DNA of 64,000 nt from Halorientalis sp. (GTDB lineage: Archaea > Halobacteriota > Halobacteria > Halobacteriales > Haloarculaceae): the NCBI RefSeq assembly GCF_028275115.1, contig NZ_JAQCNH010000029.1, positions 124,001-188,000 of the forward strand, written 5' to 3'. The notes beneath the pieces were generated by a model, which was given only the letters and a program-made list of their open reading frames with translations, did no database searches and was not told the DNA's origin. Below, one piece after another: positions 18,389 through 25,698 of the stretch. The translations under genes were made by a program, and so were the position numbers. Position 1 is the stretch's first letter; every line of letters begins with the position of its first letter.

Positions 18389-18778
18389 ATGAGCGAGACT
18401 GCAGTCAGTGAGATCATGACGACGCCAGTACTGACCGTCGCCCCGGACGAGATGGTATCAGACACCGCGTGGGCGATGCGCGACACGGATATCAAGTCCG
18501 TCGCCGTCATCGACGCGGACTGTGACCCGGTGGGCATCCTCACCTCGACCGACTTCGTCCAGCTGGCCGCCGACGGCGTGGACCCGTCCGAAGCCACTGT
18601 CGAACAGTACATGACTGACACCGTCGAGACGATCACACCGGACGCGACGGTCGCGGAGGCGTCGGCGCACCTTCTCGAAGGCGGGTTCAACCACATCCCA
18701 GTCGTCGACGGCGACGTGGTAGGCATGCTGACCACGACAGACATCCTGCGCGACACGGCCGAGACGGCGACCGCTTGA
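18389..18778 (+). CDS. Two-CBS-domain protein
   Basis: ATG 18389 gives 129 residues consisting of a CBS pair and nothing else: MSETAVSEIMTTPVLTVAPD with DTDIKSVAVIDADCDPVGIL, then VEQYMTDTVETITPDATV with GGFNHIPVVDGDVVGMLTTTD. CBS pairs bind adenine nucleotides and usually regulate another protein. A TATA-like stretch (ACGGTTTTGTTC) about 27 bases upstream supports a leaderless start here. A second gene of the same type lies at 28249. The partner is unknown. Confidence 0.88.
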   Translation: MSETAVSEIMTTPVLTVAPDEMVSDTAWAMRDTDIKSVAVIDADCDPVGILTSTDFVQLAADGVDPSEATVEQYMTDTVETITPDATVAEASAHLLEGGFNHIPVVDGDVVGMLTTTDILRDTAETATA

Positions 18779-18822
18779 GCGCGGGCCGGGATTTATGAGC
18801 GTCCAGCCCGTGAAACAGATGT

Positions 18823-19023
18823 ATGTGCCACGGACTCGCACCAGGGTTCATCCTGCGCGACGAAATCGCCGAAGAGTTGTTGAAAGACGCCCGGGAAGAC
18901 GCTGAGACTGACGCGGCGAACGAGGAAACGCCCTCGTTCGCGACCGAGGACGAGGCGGCAGGCGACGCCATCACGGGCGCTGCCACGGACCGGTCCGACC
19001 GGCCCACTGGCGGCCCGAAGTGA
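18823..19023 (+). CDS. Small acidic hypothetical protein
   Basis: This 66-residue protein begins MCHGLAPGFILRDEIAEELL and continues into an acidic, Ala/Asp/Glu-rich, probably disordered tail. A TATA-like GATTTATGAG at about 18790-18799 is at leaderless spacing from ATG 18823. Composition is typical of haloarchaeal proteins. No family or function is recognised. Confidence 0.6.
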   Translation: MCHGLAPGFILRDEIAEELLKDAREDAETDAANEETPSFATEDEAAGDAITGAATDRSDRPTGGPK

Positions 19024-19110
19024 GCAGTACAGGACGTCTCACTGCGGCGAGGGCTCGTAGTCCGGGCCCACTCGTGATTTTAATTCTCGCGGCCGAATCG
19101 ACGGTACCAT

Positions 19111-19479
19111 TCACTCCCGTGTACTGATCTCACCGCCCCGGCTGAACGTAATCTGGCCGTCGCGGCCGGTCACGATGATCTGTGCGGCCCGAACGTGGGT
19201 AATGTCGTTGGTCCCCCGACCGAGGACGCGGTGGCGGACCGCCTCCGACACCAGATCACACGCCAGTATGCGCCCGACGACCGCAGCGTCGAACATCCCG
19301 TCCGTCACGTCTGCCCGGCCACCTTCCTCGGCGAACCGGCGTGCGTTGCCCACGAGTTGGCACAGCGCCTCGCGCTTCCAAGGTTCGGTGCCGGTTTCGA
19401 GGCACACGTCGAGACCGCCGCCATCGCGGGCCGAGGCGACCGCGACTGGCACTGTCCGTGCCGTGTTCGCCCGCGGCAC
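19111..19479 (-). pseudogene. C-terminal fragment of a diacylglycerol/lipid kinase-type protein
   Basis: The 122-codon frame (GTG at 19479) resembles only the C-terminal beta-sandwich of DAGK/YegS-like lipid kinases: WKREALCQLVGNARRFAEEG, DGMFDAAVV, a helix with LVSEAVRHRVLGRG, then ITHVRAAQI and ITFSRGGEIS. Intact family members are about 300 residues, with an N-terminal ATP-binding domain (GGDGT motif) that is wholly absent here. The end is also short. The fragment has no obvious TATA box. I infer a truncated, inactive remnant; expression as a mini-protein is not excluded. Confidence 0.65.
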
Positions 19480-19575
19480 CGGCGTGGTAACCGACTGTAT
19501 TCGGGTGGCGTGTCGCGGCTGGCCGCCTGCCCGCGTCGCCGTCTTTTTGCCCGTTCACCGCGATTAGCATCTGTT

Positions 19576-20592
19576 ATGTCCGATACGATGCGTGCCGCGG
19601 TGCTTCCGGAAGCGGGCGGCGACTTCGAACTCGTCGACCGCGACGTCCCCGACCCCGACTCCGGCGAGGTCAGGGTCGCCGTCGAGGCCTGTGGGATCTG
19701 TCACAGCGACGCCTTCGCCAAAGAGGGAACGTATCCGGGGTTGAGCTACCCCCACGTTCCGGGCCACGAAATCGCCGGCCGCGTCGACGCCATCGGCGAG
19801 GCCGTCACCGCCTGGGTCGAGGGCGACCGAGTCGGCGCGGGCTGGCACGGGGGCCACTGCTTCAGTTGCGAGTCCTGCCGGCGCGGGAACTTCCTCCAGT
19901 GTGAGAGCCGCGAAATCACCGGCATCACGTTCGACGGCGGCTACGCCGAGTACGTGACCGTCCCGAGCGAGGCCGTCGCGGCGGTCCCCGACGACCTCGA
20001 TGCAGCCGACGCCGCGCCGTTGCTCTGTGCCGGCGTCACGACCTTCAACGCTCTGCGCAACAGCGACGCCCGCCCGGGCGACCTCGTCGCCGTGCAGGGC
20101 GTGGGTGGCCTCGGTCACCTCGGGCTCCAGTACGCTCACGCGGCCGGCTACGAGACCGTCGCGATCTCGCGGAGCCCCGACAAGGAATCTCGCGCGCGCT
20201 CGCTTGGCGCGGACCACTTCGTGAACGCCGCCGAGACCGACCCCGCGGAACGGTTACAGGCTCTCGGTGGCGCGCGGGTCGTTCTCGCGACGGCCCCATC
20301 GAGTGACGCCATCTCGTCTGTGGTCGACGGTATCGGTACCGACGGGTCGGTCGTCGTCGTCGGCGTCCCCGGTGCGCCGGTCGAAGTGGACGTCAACACG
20401 CTCGTCGGGGCCTGCGGCGGCGTCGAAGGGTGGGCCTCCGGTCACGCTCGCGACTCACAGGACACCCTGGAGTTCAGCGCCCTGCGCGACGTGCGCCCCG
20501 AGATCGAGACGTATCCGCTCGACGAGGTCGCGGCGGCCTACGAACGTATGATCGAGAACAAGGCACGGTTCCGGGTCGTCCTGGAACCCTGA
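19576..20592 (+). CDS. Zinc-dependent alcohol dehydrogenase
   Basis: ATG 19576 gives 338 residues of the medium-chain dehydrogenase family. CGICHSDAFAKEG near residue 38 supplies the catalytic zinc Cys, PHVPGHEIAGRV the His/Glu pair, and GHCFSCESCRRGNFLQC the four-Cys structural zinc site. The nucleotide-binding motif is VQGVGGLGHLGLQYA, followed by AISRSPDKE, a pattern that could take NADP(H). It should oxidise an alcohol or reduce an aldehyde in the cytoplasm. A TATA-like GTCTTTTTGC sits about 27 bases upstream. The substrate is not determinable. A second, different Zn-ADH is at 47841. Confidence 0.92.
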   Translation: MSDTMRAAVLPEAGGDFELVDRDVPDPDSGEVRVAVEACGICHSDAFAKEGTYPGLSYPHVPGHEIAGRVDAIGEAVTAWVEGDRVGAGWHGGHCFSCESCRRGNFLQCESREITGITFDGGYAEYVTVPSEAVAAVPDDLDAADAAPLLCAGVTTFNALRNSDARPGDLVAVQGVGGLGHLGLQYAHAAGYETVAISRSPDKESRARSLGADHFVNAAETDPAERLQALGGARVVLATAPSSDAISSVVDGIGTDGSVVVVGVPGAPVEVDVNTLVGACGGVEGWASGHARDSQDTLEFSALRDVRPEIETYPLDEVAAAYERMIENKARFRVVLEP

Positions 20593-20654
20593 GCGGCGGT
20601 CGGACGCGGTGCCGGAACGGTAACCCTCTTGCACGCCCAGCCAGTAGATAAGTC

Positions 20655-21032
20655 GTGAGCGAGTACCAGCCCGGTGTGTGCAACATCGGGGCGGCACAGC
20701 GCAGGCGGCGGTTCGGCTACGCCACCGCGGCCGCGGCCGTCACTGTCTGGTACGTCGCAATCTGCCTCTCGGGACTGCTTCCCCGCGTGTTGCTCGTCGG
20801 CGTGTTCGTCCCGCTAGCGGTCACCTTCGAGTGGGCTCTTCAGGCCGCGAGTGCCTTCTGTATCGGGCTGGCACTGTTCGGCCGGTACGACTTCCGCGGG
20901 TCCGGCGGCGAGCACGGCACCGTGCCGGACGGCGTGCGGCGGGACGACCGCGTCCAGGCGGCCAAGATTACCGTGGCAGCGGTCTCGCTCGCAGCCCTGG
21001 TGACCGGTATCGTGTATCTCGGGCTGGTGTGA
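20655..21032 (+). CDS. Three-TM membrane protein, unknown function
   Basis: GTG 20655 gives 125 residues with a short polar start (CNIGAAQRRRRFGY), hydrophobic helices at about 22-42 and 45-73, and a last one at about 103-123 (ITVAAVSLAALVTGIVYLGLV). It resembles small haloarchaeal membrane proteins with an N-terminal CNIG motif, whose function I do not know. The start codon lies 62 bases after the Zn-ADH stop, so the two may be cotranscribed. Confidence 0.75.
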   Translation: MSEYQPGVCNIGAAQRRRRFGYATAAAAVTVWYVAICLSGLLPRVLLVGVFVPLAVTFEWALQAASAFCIGLALFGRYDFRGSGGEHGTVPDGVRRDDRVQAAKITVAAVSLAALVTGIVYLGLV

Positions 21033-21086
21033 GAGAAGTGACAGGGCGGAGAGCGGTTTTTGCGGCTGGAGACCGAACAGGAGACG

Positions 21087-21989
21087 ATGGCACAGACAGT
21101 GCTCGAACGGGCCGGTGTCACCGACCGCGACCTGACAGGATCGACCGCGCTAGTGACTGGATCGACGAGCGGGATCGGTCGGCAGGCGGCGCTTGCACTG
21201 GGTTCGCTCGGTGCCGACGTGTTCGTCCACGGGAGAGACGAGGCCGCCGGCCGGTGCGTCGTTGACGACCTCGCTGCCCGCGGCGCTGACGGAACCTTCG
21301 TCCGCGCGGACTTCGCAAACGTCGAGGCCGTGCGAGAGTTGGCCGAGACGGTCCGCGAGACGACAGACACCCTCGACGTCCTCGTGAACAACGCCGGCGG
21401 GTACTTTCGCAGTGGTGCGACGACCGACCTCGGTGTCGAGTACACGTTCCACGTGAATCACCTCTCGCCGTACCTGCTGACCGCGGAACTGGTCGATCTG
21501 GTCCCGGACGGCGGGCGGGTCGTGACGACGGCATCGGCAGCCCACCGCAGCGGAAGTCTCGACCTCGATACCGTCAGCTCTGCCGAGGGATACTCCGCGA
21601 TGTCGGCATACAGCCGGTCGAAACTGGCGAACGTACTGTTCGCCTTCGAGCTCGACCGCCGTCTCGACCGTCTCGGCCGCGAGGTCACCGCCAACGCCGT
21701 CCACCCTGGCGCTATCCCGGGTTCGAACTTCGCTCGCTTCCTCCCTGGTCCGCTTCCCCGGCTGGTCGGACTGCTCGGCAGCCTCCCGTTCGTCACCGAC
21801 GTCGATGACGGCGCGGCCGCGCTCGTCTACCTCGCCGCCGCCGAACGGACCGCCGACATCTCCGGCCGGTATTTCGACCAGCAGACGCCGTCGACGCCGT
21901 CGTCTGCCGCCCGGAATACCGAGTCTCAGCGCCGACTCTGGACCGAGAGCGCGGCCCTGCTCGGTATCGACGACCCACTCCCAGAGTGA
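21087..21989 (+). CDS. Short-chain dehydrogenase/reductase
   Basis: ATG 21087 gives 300 residues. The Rossmann motif TGSTSGIGRQ is near residue 28, NNAGGYF near 107 and the catalytic Tyr-Lys in YSRSKLANV near 175, with TTASAAHRSG before it. The wide loop after the active site and overall length match retinol-dehydrogenase-like or WW-domain oxidoreductase-like SDRs common in haloarchaea. It is probably NADP(H)-dependent; the substrate is unknown. A T-rich TATA-like stretch (GCGGTTTTTGCGG) sits about 27 bases upstream. Confidence 0.9.
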   Translation: MAQTVLERAGVTDRDLTGSTALVTGSTSGIGRQAALALGSLGADVFVHGRDEAAGRCVVDDLAARGADGTFVRADFANVEAVRELAETVRETTDTLDVLVNNAGGYFRSGATTDLGVEYTFHVNHLSPYLLTAELVDLVPDGGRVVTTASAAHRSGSLDLDTVSSAEGYSAMSAYSRSKLANVLFAFELDRRLDRLGREVTANAVHPGAIPGSNFARFLPGPLPRLVGLLGSLPFVTDVDDGAAALVYLAAAERTADISGRYFDQQTPSTPSSAARNTESQRRLWTESAALLGIDDPLPE

Positions 21990-22005
21990 CCGGCTCTTGA
22001 CCCAC

Positions 22006-22344
22006 TCACAGCAGGAGCGGGATCCACCCCAGTGGCGCGACGATTCCCAGGAGAGCGATTAGCCACGGGAATAGGACGGTCTCGATGTCGCGGTGTGCGC
22101 CGATCGCAAAAAATAATCCGGTGAAGGCGCCGAGCGCGGCGACCTTCGCGGCGAGCCACACCGCTGGGTGAATCGTCAACAGTGTTCGGACCAGCGCGGA
22201 ATCCTCCTCGACGACGCCGAAGGCAGCGACGCCGGCGAGCGTCAGCGCCGGGTCCCAAACGAGATGTGCGACGAGCATGAGCGCGACGCCCAGACGTCCG
22301 AGTCGGACCGTTTGGCTGTCGGGTTGCGGTGAGTCGTCGCCCAT
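22006..22344 (-). CDS. Three-TM membrane protein, unknown function
   Basis: Start ATG 22344 gives 112 residues. After a short polar start (MGDDSPQPDSQTVRLGRLG) there are helices at about 20-45, 60-82 and 88-110, the last ending GIVAPLGWIPLLL. I do not recognise the family. The start is immediately preceded by a perfect inverted repeat, and a TATA-like GATAAGTG lies further upstream, so it looks individually regulated. It converges with the SDR gene and is divergent from a zinc-finger micro-protein. Confidence 0.75.
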   Translation of the reverse strand: MGDDSPQPDSQTVRLGRLGVALMLVAHLVWDPALTLAGVAAFGVVEEDSALVRTLLTIHPAVWLAAKVAALGAFTGLFFAIGAHRDIETVLFPWLIALLGIVAPLGWIPLLL

Positions 22345-22361
22345 CGACCGTGTTACGGTCG
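22345..22361. promoter_or_regulatory. Perfect inverted repeat before the membrane-protein start
   Basis: CGACCGT-GTT-ACGGTCG has 7-base arms and a 3-base spacer and touches the start codon at 22344. It lies between the presumed TATA region and the coding region, the usual place for an archaeal repressor operator. Confidence 0.45.
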
Positions 22362-22456
22362 CGAGACACTTATCAGGCGCGTGCGGGCGACCATCGAGGC
22401 GGTTTCGGCCGGTGTCCGACCCGATTGTTTTTGTGCGCCGGCGTCGAACGCATTGC

Positions 22457-22576
22457 ATGGCGATTATGTTGCGTTGTGAATCGTGTGGTGAGGGGTTCGA
22501 GTGTTCCGACGACGAGTTCTACGCCCGCTGTCCCCACTGTGGTACTCGGTTCCAGCCACGCGCCGGAAGCTGTTGA
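22457..22576 (+). CDS. Zinc-ribbon micro-protein
   Basis: This 39-residue protein starts MAIMLRCESCGEGFECSDDE and has two CxxC knuckles (CESC and CPHC) typical of a rubredoxin-like zinc ribbon. A start three codons later (MLRCESC) is also possible. Haloarchaea encode many such micro-proteins, which tend to affect biofilm or motility phenotypes; no specific role can be given here. A T-rich TATA-like stretch lies about 25 bases upstream. Confidence 0.72.
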   Translation: MAIMLRCESCGEGFECSDDEFYARCPHCGTRFQPRAGSC

Positions 22577-22592
22577 ACACGGTGTGACGCGG

Positions 22593-23330
22593 TCAGCGCT
22601 CGGGAAGCCGACCCCCGTCGACGGCGACGTTTTCGCCGCTGATGTAGGCGGCTGCGTCGCTTAGAAAAAAGAGTACCGGCGCGGCCACGTCATCGAAGCT
22701 CGCGGCCTGGCCGCGCGGGAACGAGGAGACGTCCGAGACGGTGTTCTCGACCGCGAACGGCGAGACGGCGTTGACCGTGATGCCGTCGTCCTGCGTGTCG
22801 CCGGCGAGCATCCTCGTGAACATCAACACGCCGGTCTTGGCCACGAAGTACGGGAAGTTCACCGGGTGGGCGTGCATCCGGTCGCTGTCGGCGAAGCCGA
22901 CGTTGACGATCCGACCCCACTCCCGGTCGCGCATCCCGTCGAGTGCGCGTCGTGAACAGAGGACAGTCCCGTAGAACGTGCTCTCGACGACGTCGCGCCA
23001 CGCCGCCCACTCGATGTCCTCCCAGTGGCGGGCGTCGAAGTTACCGACGTTGTTGACCAAGACGTCGACCGCCCCGAGGTCCGCCGTCGCGGTCGCGAAC
23101 AGGTCGTCCACCTCGTCGGGGTCGGTCACGTCCCCCTGAACCGTCGTCGCGTCGACGCCGTACTCGCGGGCGTCGGCCGCCGTCGTCCGTGCGGCGTCTG
23201 CGCTCTCGTTGTAGTGGACCACCACGTCGGCCCCACAGGCCGCGAGCGTCAACAGCAGTTCGCGCCCTACGCGCGTCGCGCTCCCGGTCACCAGTGCCGT
23301 CCGTCCGTCGAGGTCGGGTGCCAACTCCAT
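22593..23330 (-). CDS. Short-chain dehydrogenase/reductase
   Basis: The 245-residue protein is a classical SDR: TGSATRVGRELLLTLA in the Rossmann motif, NNVGNFD, and a YxxxK active site in YFVAKTGVLMF. The end has the FLSDAAAYISGENVAVDGG signature. The variant NxxG motif (NNVGNFD rather than NNAG) recalls pteridine reductase- or FabG-like SDRs. It is cytoplasmic and NAD(P)H-dependent; the substrate is unknown. It lies upstream of, and in the same orientation as, nothing obvious: the next minus-strand gene (P450) precedes it by 72 bases, so the P450 and SDR may be cotranscribed. Confidence 0.9.
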   Translation of the reverse strand: MELAPDLDGRTALVTGSATRVGRELLLTLAACGADVVVHYNESADAARTTAADAREYGVDATTVQGDVTDPDEVDDLFATATADLGAVDVLVNNVGNFDARHWEDIEWAAWRDVVESTFYGTVLCSRRALDGMRDREWGRIVNVGFADSDRMHAHPVNFPYFVAKTGVLMFTRMLAGDTQDDGITVNAVSPFAVENTVSDVSSFPRGQAASFDDVAAPVLFFLSDAAAYISGENVAVDGGRLPER

Positions 23331-23402
23331 GCCCGCTTCTGGGTCTGGACCGACTTGAATCCAGTCGCGTTCGGGGAGGCGTTCCCCGTGGCCTGCCTCG
23401 AT

Positions 23403-24743
23403 TCACTCCGGAACCGGCGTCGGCCGCTCGGTGATCGTCGCGTAGACGGGGTCGGTCGGTCGGAGCGTCACGCTCGGTTGCAGGTCCAGTTCGTCCGCGT
23501 CGACGGTCACGTCGTACTGCTGGAGAACGTGTGCGAGTGTGAACTGGGCCTCGGTGAGCGCGATCTGCTGGCCGATACAGATCCGTGGGCCGCTGCCGAA
23601 CGGGAAGTACGCGTCCTCGCTGCGTGAGACCTCGCCGTCCCATCGGTCCGGACGGAACGAGAGTGGGTCGGACCAGATCCGGCTGTCGCGGTGGTGAGAG
23701 TACGTCGGCATGAACAGCAGGTCCTCCGCGTCCAACTCCGTGCCGGCGAGAGTAGTCGGCTGGCGCACCTCGCGCGTCACGTTCCACACCGCGGGGGTGA
23801 GTCGGAGTGTCTCCCGGACCACCCGTTCGGTGTACGTCAGCTCTGAGAGGTCCTCCCACGCCGGTTCGGTGCCGTCGAGAACCGCCGCGGCTTCCGCTGC
23901 GACCCGCTCGCGCATCTCCGGGTGGTTCGAGAGCCAGTAGAACGCGTAGGTGATGGTGAGTGCCGTGGTCTCCTGTCCACCGGTGAGAAAGAGGACCGCC
24001 TCGTCGACGAGTTCGTTCTCCGAGAGTTCCACCTCGGGGTCGTCCTGGGCGTCCATGAGGGCGGTAATCATGTCCGCCGGCGGGTTGGCCTGCTCGCGGT
24101 GCCACTCGACGAACTCCGAGGCGACGCCGTCGATGACGGCGTCTGCCTCCTGGAAGGTCTCCGACGGGCCCGGCTGTAACGATTCCGGCAGCAACACGTC
24201 CGTCACGCTGGGCTCGACCTCGTCGCTCAGCTGTCCCAGCGCCTCGTGGACGGCACGGGCCTGCGCCGGCTCGGTGTCACGGCTGAACAGCGACCGCGTG
24301 ATTACCCGCATCGTCACCGTCGAGAGTTCCTCGTGGAGGTCGAGACGACCCTCTGCGGGCCAGTCACCGACCGTCTCCGACAGCGTGTCGGCCGTGATGT
24401 CTGCATACTCGGACAGTTTTCCGCCGACGAACTCCGGCTGGAGGACGGATCGCTGTTGCTCCCAGAGTACCCCGTCGCTGGAGAGTAACCCCTGCCGGCG
24501 CTGTTCCTCTGGGCCCAGCGCCGGTCGCGCGAACCGGTCCCGGTCGCCGAGGACGTCGTGAACCAGTTCCGCGTCGAGGACGACGACGAACGACTGTCCC
24601 ACCGGCGGGTCGAGTCGTACCAGTGGGTACCGGCCCCCGTAGGCCTCTTGGAGCCCGACAAAAAACCGAAGCGGGTCGTCGGTCAGCTTCGGTACGTTTC
24701 CGACTACCGGTGGTCCCGGTGGGGTATGTACCCTCTCGGACAT
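23403..24743 (-). CDS. Cytochrome P450
   Basis: Start ATG 24743 (MSERVHTPPGPPVVGN) gives 446 residues; an ATG two codons earlier is also possible. All key P450 motifs are present: the proline-rich start, the I-helix LTGGQETTALTITYAFY, the ExxR helix ETLRLTP, and the haem loop FPFGSGPRICIG with Cys389. It should mono-oxygenate a hydrophobic substrate using a ferredoxin partner encoded elsewhere. It is soluble, with no membrane anchor. The SDR gene 72 bases downstream could act on the product. Haloarchaeal P450s of this type have been suspected in carotenoid or lipid modification, but that is not shown here. Confidence 0.95.
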   Translation of the reverse strand: MSERVHTPPGPPVVGNVPKLTDDPLRFFVGLQEAYGGRYPLVRLDPPVGQSFVVVLDAELVHDVLGDRDRFARPALGPEEQRRQGLLSSDGVLWEQQRSVLQPEFVGGKLSEYADITADTLSETVGDWPAEGRLDLHEELSTVTMRVITRSLFSRDTEPAQARAVHEALGQLSDEVEPSVTDVLLPESLQPGPSETFQEADAVIDGVASEFVEWHREQANPPADMITALMDAQDDPEVELSENELVDEAVLFLTGGQETTALTITYAFYWLSNHPEMRERVAAEAAAVLDGTEPAWEDLSELTYTERVVRETLRLTPAVWNVTREVRQPTTLAGTELDAEDLLFMPTYSHHRDSRIWSDPLSFRPDRWDGEVSRSEDAYFPFGSGPRICIGQQIALTEAQFTLAHVLQQYDVTVDADELDLQPSVTLRPTDPVYATITERPTPVPE

Positions 24744-24809
24744 ACGCATACCAGGAGCGAGACGAACAAATGTCTTCGGTGGGGCGTCACCTACGGGCAC
24801 CACCGGGAG

Positions 24810-25142
24810 TCAGGGCAGGCTGAGCCGTCCCTCGTAGTGGTGGCTCCCATCGACGGTTTCGGTGTACCGATACGCGTCGGGCGGCTCGATTCCCCATGCT
24901 CGAAAGCTGCTGTCGATGCCGTCGACGACCGTCGTCACGAACGAGCCCTGCTCGCGCAGCGTCGGCGGCCGCTGCGTGTGTTCCATCTCGAACCGGCACC
25001 TGGCAGTTCCGTCACCAGCCCTCCGGACGACCAGACGGAGGTCGCTCCGCAACCGCTCGGTGATCGGCGGCGGCGTGCCCACGAGCAGGCCCTCACCGAA
25101 CTCGTCGATGGCGTCGAGTGTCGCGTCGGGGACGTGGTTCAC
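24810..25142 (-). CDS. Haloarchaeal hypothetical protein
   Basis: I choose GTG 25142 (NHVPDATLDAIDEFGEG), giving 110 residues, because a TATA-like GCAGTTTTTGTC lies 24-34 bases before it; a TTG at 25169 is the alternative. The protein is a mixed alpha/beta fold with LRSDLRLVVRRAGDGTARC and GSFVTTVVDGIDSSF, and no cofactor motif or membrane segment. Family and function are not recognised. It is divergent from the next gene, with a shared 117-base promoter region. Confidence 0.7.
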   Translation of the reverse strand: MNHVPDATLDAIDEFGEGLLVGTPPPITERLRSDLRLVVRRAGDGTARCRFEMEHTQRPPTLREQGSFVTTVVDGIDSSFRAWGIEPPDAYRYTETVDGSHHYEGRLSLP

Positions 25143-25230
25143 GGTGGCCAGTACGGGCCGGGAGGACAAAAACTGCCGCGCCGAGTTTGCCCAGCGGTGC
25201 CGGCCGGGCAGACGTCCGTCTGACGGGGGA

Positions 25231-25239
25231 CTTAATTTG
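25231..25239 (+). promoter_or_regulatory. TATA-like box of the membrane protein at 25260
   Basis: CTTAATTTG ends 21 bases before the GTG at 25260, consistent with a leaderless transcript and supporting that start. Confidence 0.45.
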
Positions 25240-25259
25240 ACAGCGTCAAAGGCTAGTCT

Positions 25260-25637
25260 GTGTCAGAGACAGCGCCATCACGGTTCCTCGTGGTATCGGC
25301 GGCCGTATGTGTGGTCGCGTGTGCAGTCGCGGCCATCGTTCCGCTCGCGACGGGTGCCTCGCGGGCGTTCACCGGAAGCGTCACGTCGAGCGGACTGCTC
25401 GGACTGGTGTTCACCGTTCGGAGTGTCCAGTTACTCCGGTCGACCGGCCGGCCGAGTCTGCCGGCGGCAGTCCTGACGACGATCTTCGGTGGCTGGTTTA
25501 TGCTCGCACCCCTGTTGTACGGGGACACGGGGTTTCTGCCGACCGCAGGGGTCCAACTGGCCGGGACGTTCATTTCGACGTTCGGGTTGTACGTCGTCGT
25601 TGCCGGGCTCGCCAGCGAGGCTGGCGGCACACCGTGA
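25260..25637 (+). CDS. Four-TM membrane protein, SPW-repeat-like
   Basis: GTG 25260 gives 125 residues that are almost entirely membrane helices: about 10-30, 38-57, 64-84 and 95-118. The FGGWFMLAPLLYG segment resembles the SPW motif of small bacterial and archaeal membrane proteins. The function is unknown. It ends 62 bases before a flavoprotein gene and may be cotranscribed with it, but a palindrome between them suggests separate control. Confidence 0.75.
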   Translation: MSETAPSRFLVVSAAVCVVACAVAAIVPLATGASRAFTGSVTSSGLLGLVFTVRSVQLLRSTGRPSLPAAVLTTIFGGWFMLAPLLYGDTGFLPTAGVQLAGTFISTFGLYVVVAGLASEAGGTP

Positions 25638-25666
25638 CTGGTTCACACCCCTGCGTACCGTTGACA

Positions 25667-25686
25667 TGCGCGCGAGCGCACGCGCA
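25667..25686. promoter_or_regulatory. Imperfect GC palindrome upstream of the flavoprotein gene
   Basis: TGCGCGCGAGCGCACGCGCA is an imperfect 20-base palindrome ending 12 bases before the ATG at 25699. It could be an operator or a hairpin in the leader. Confidence 0.3.
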
Positions 25687-25698
25687 CGGAGGGTTCAA

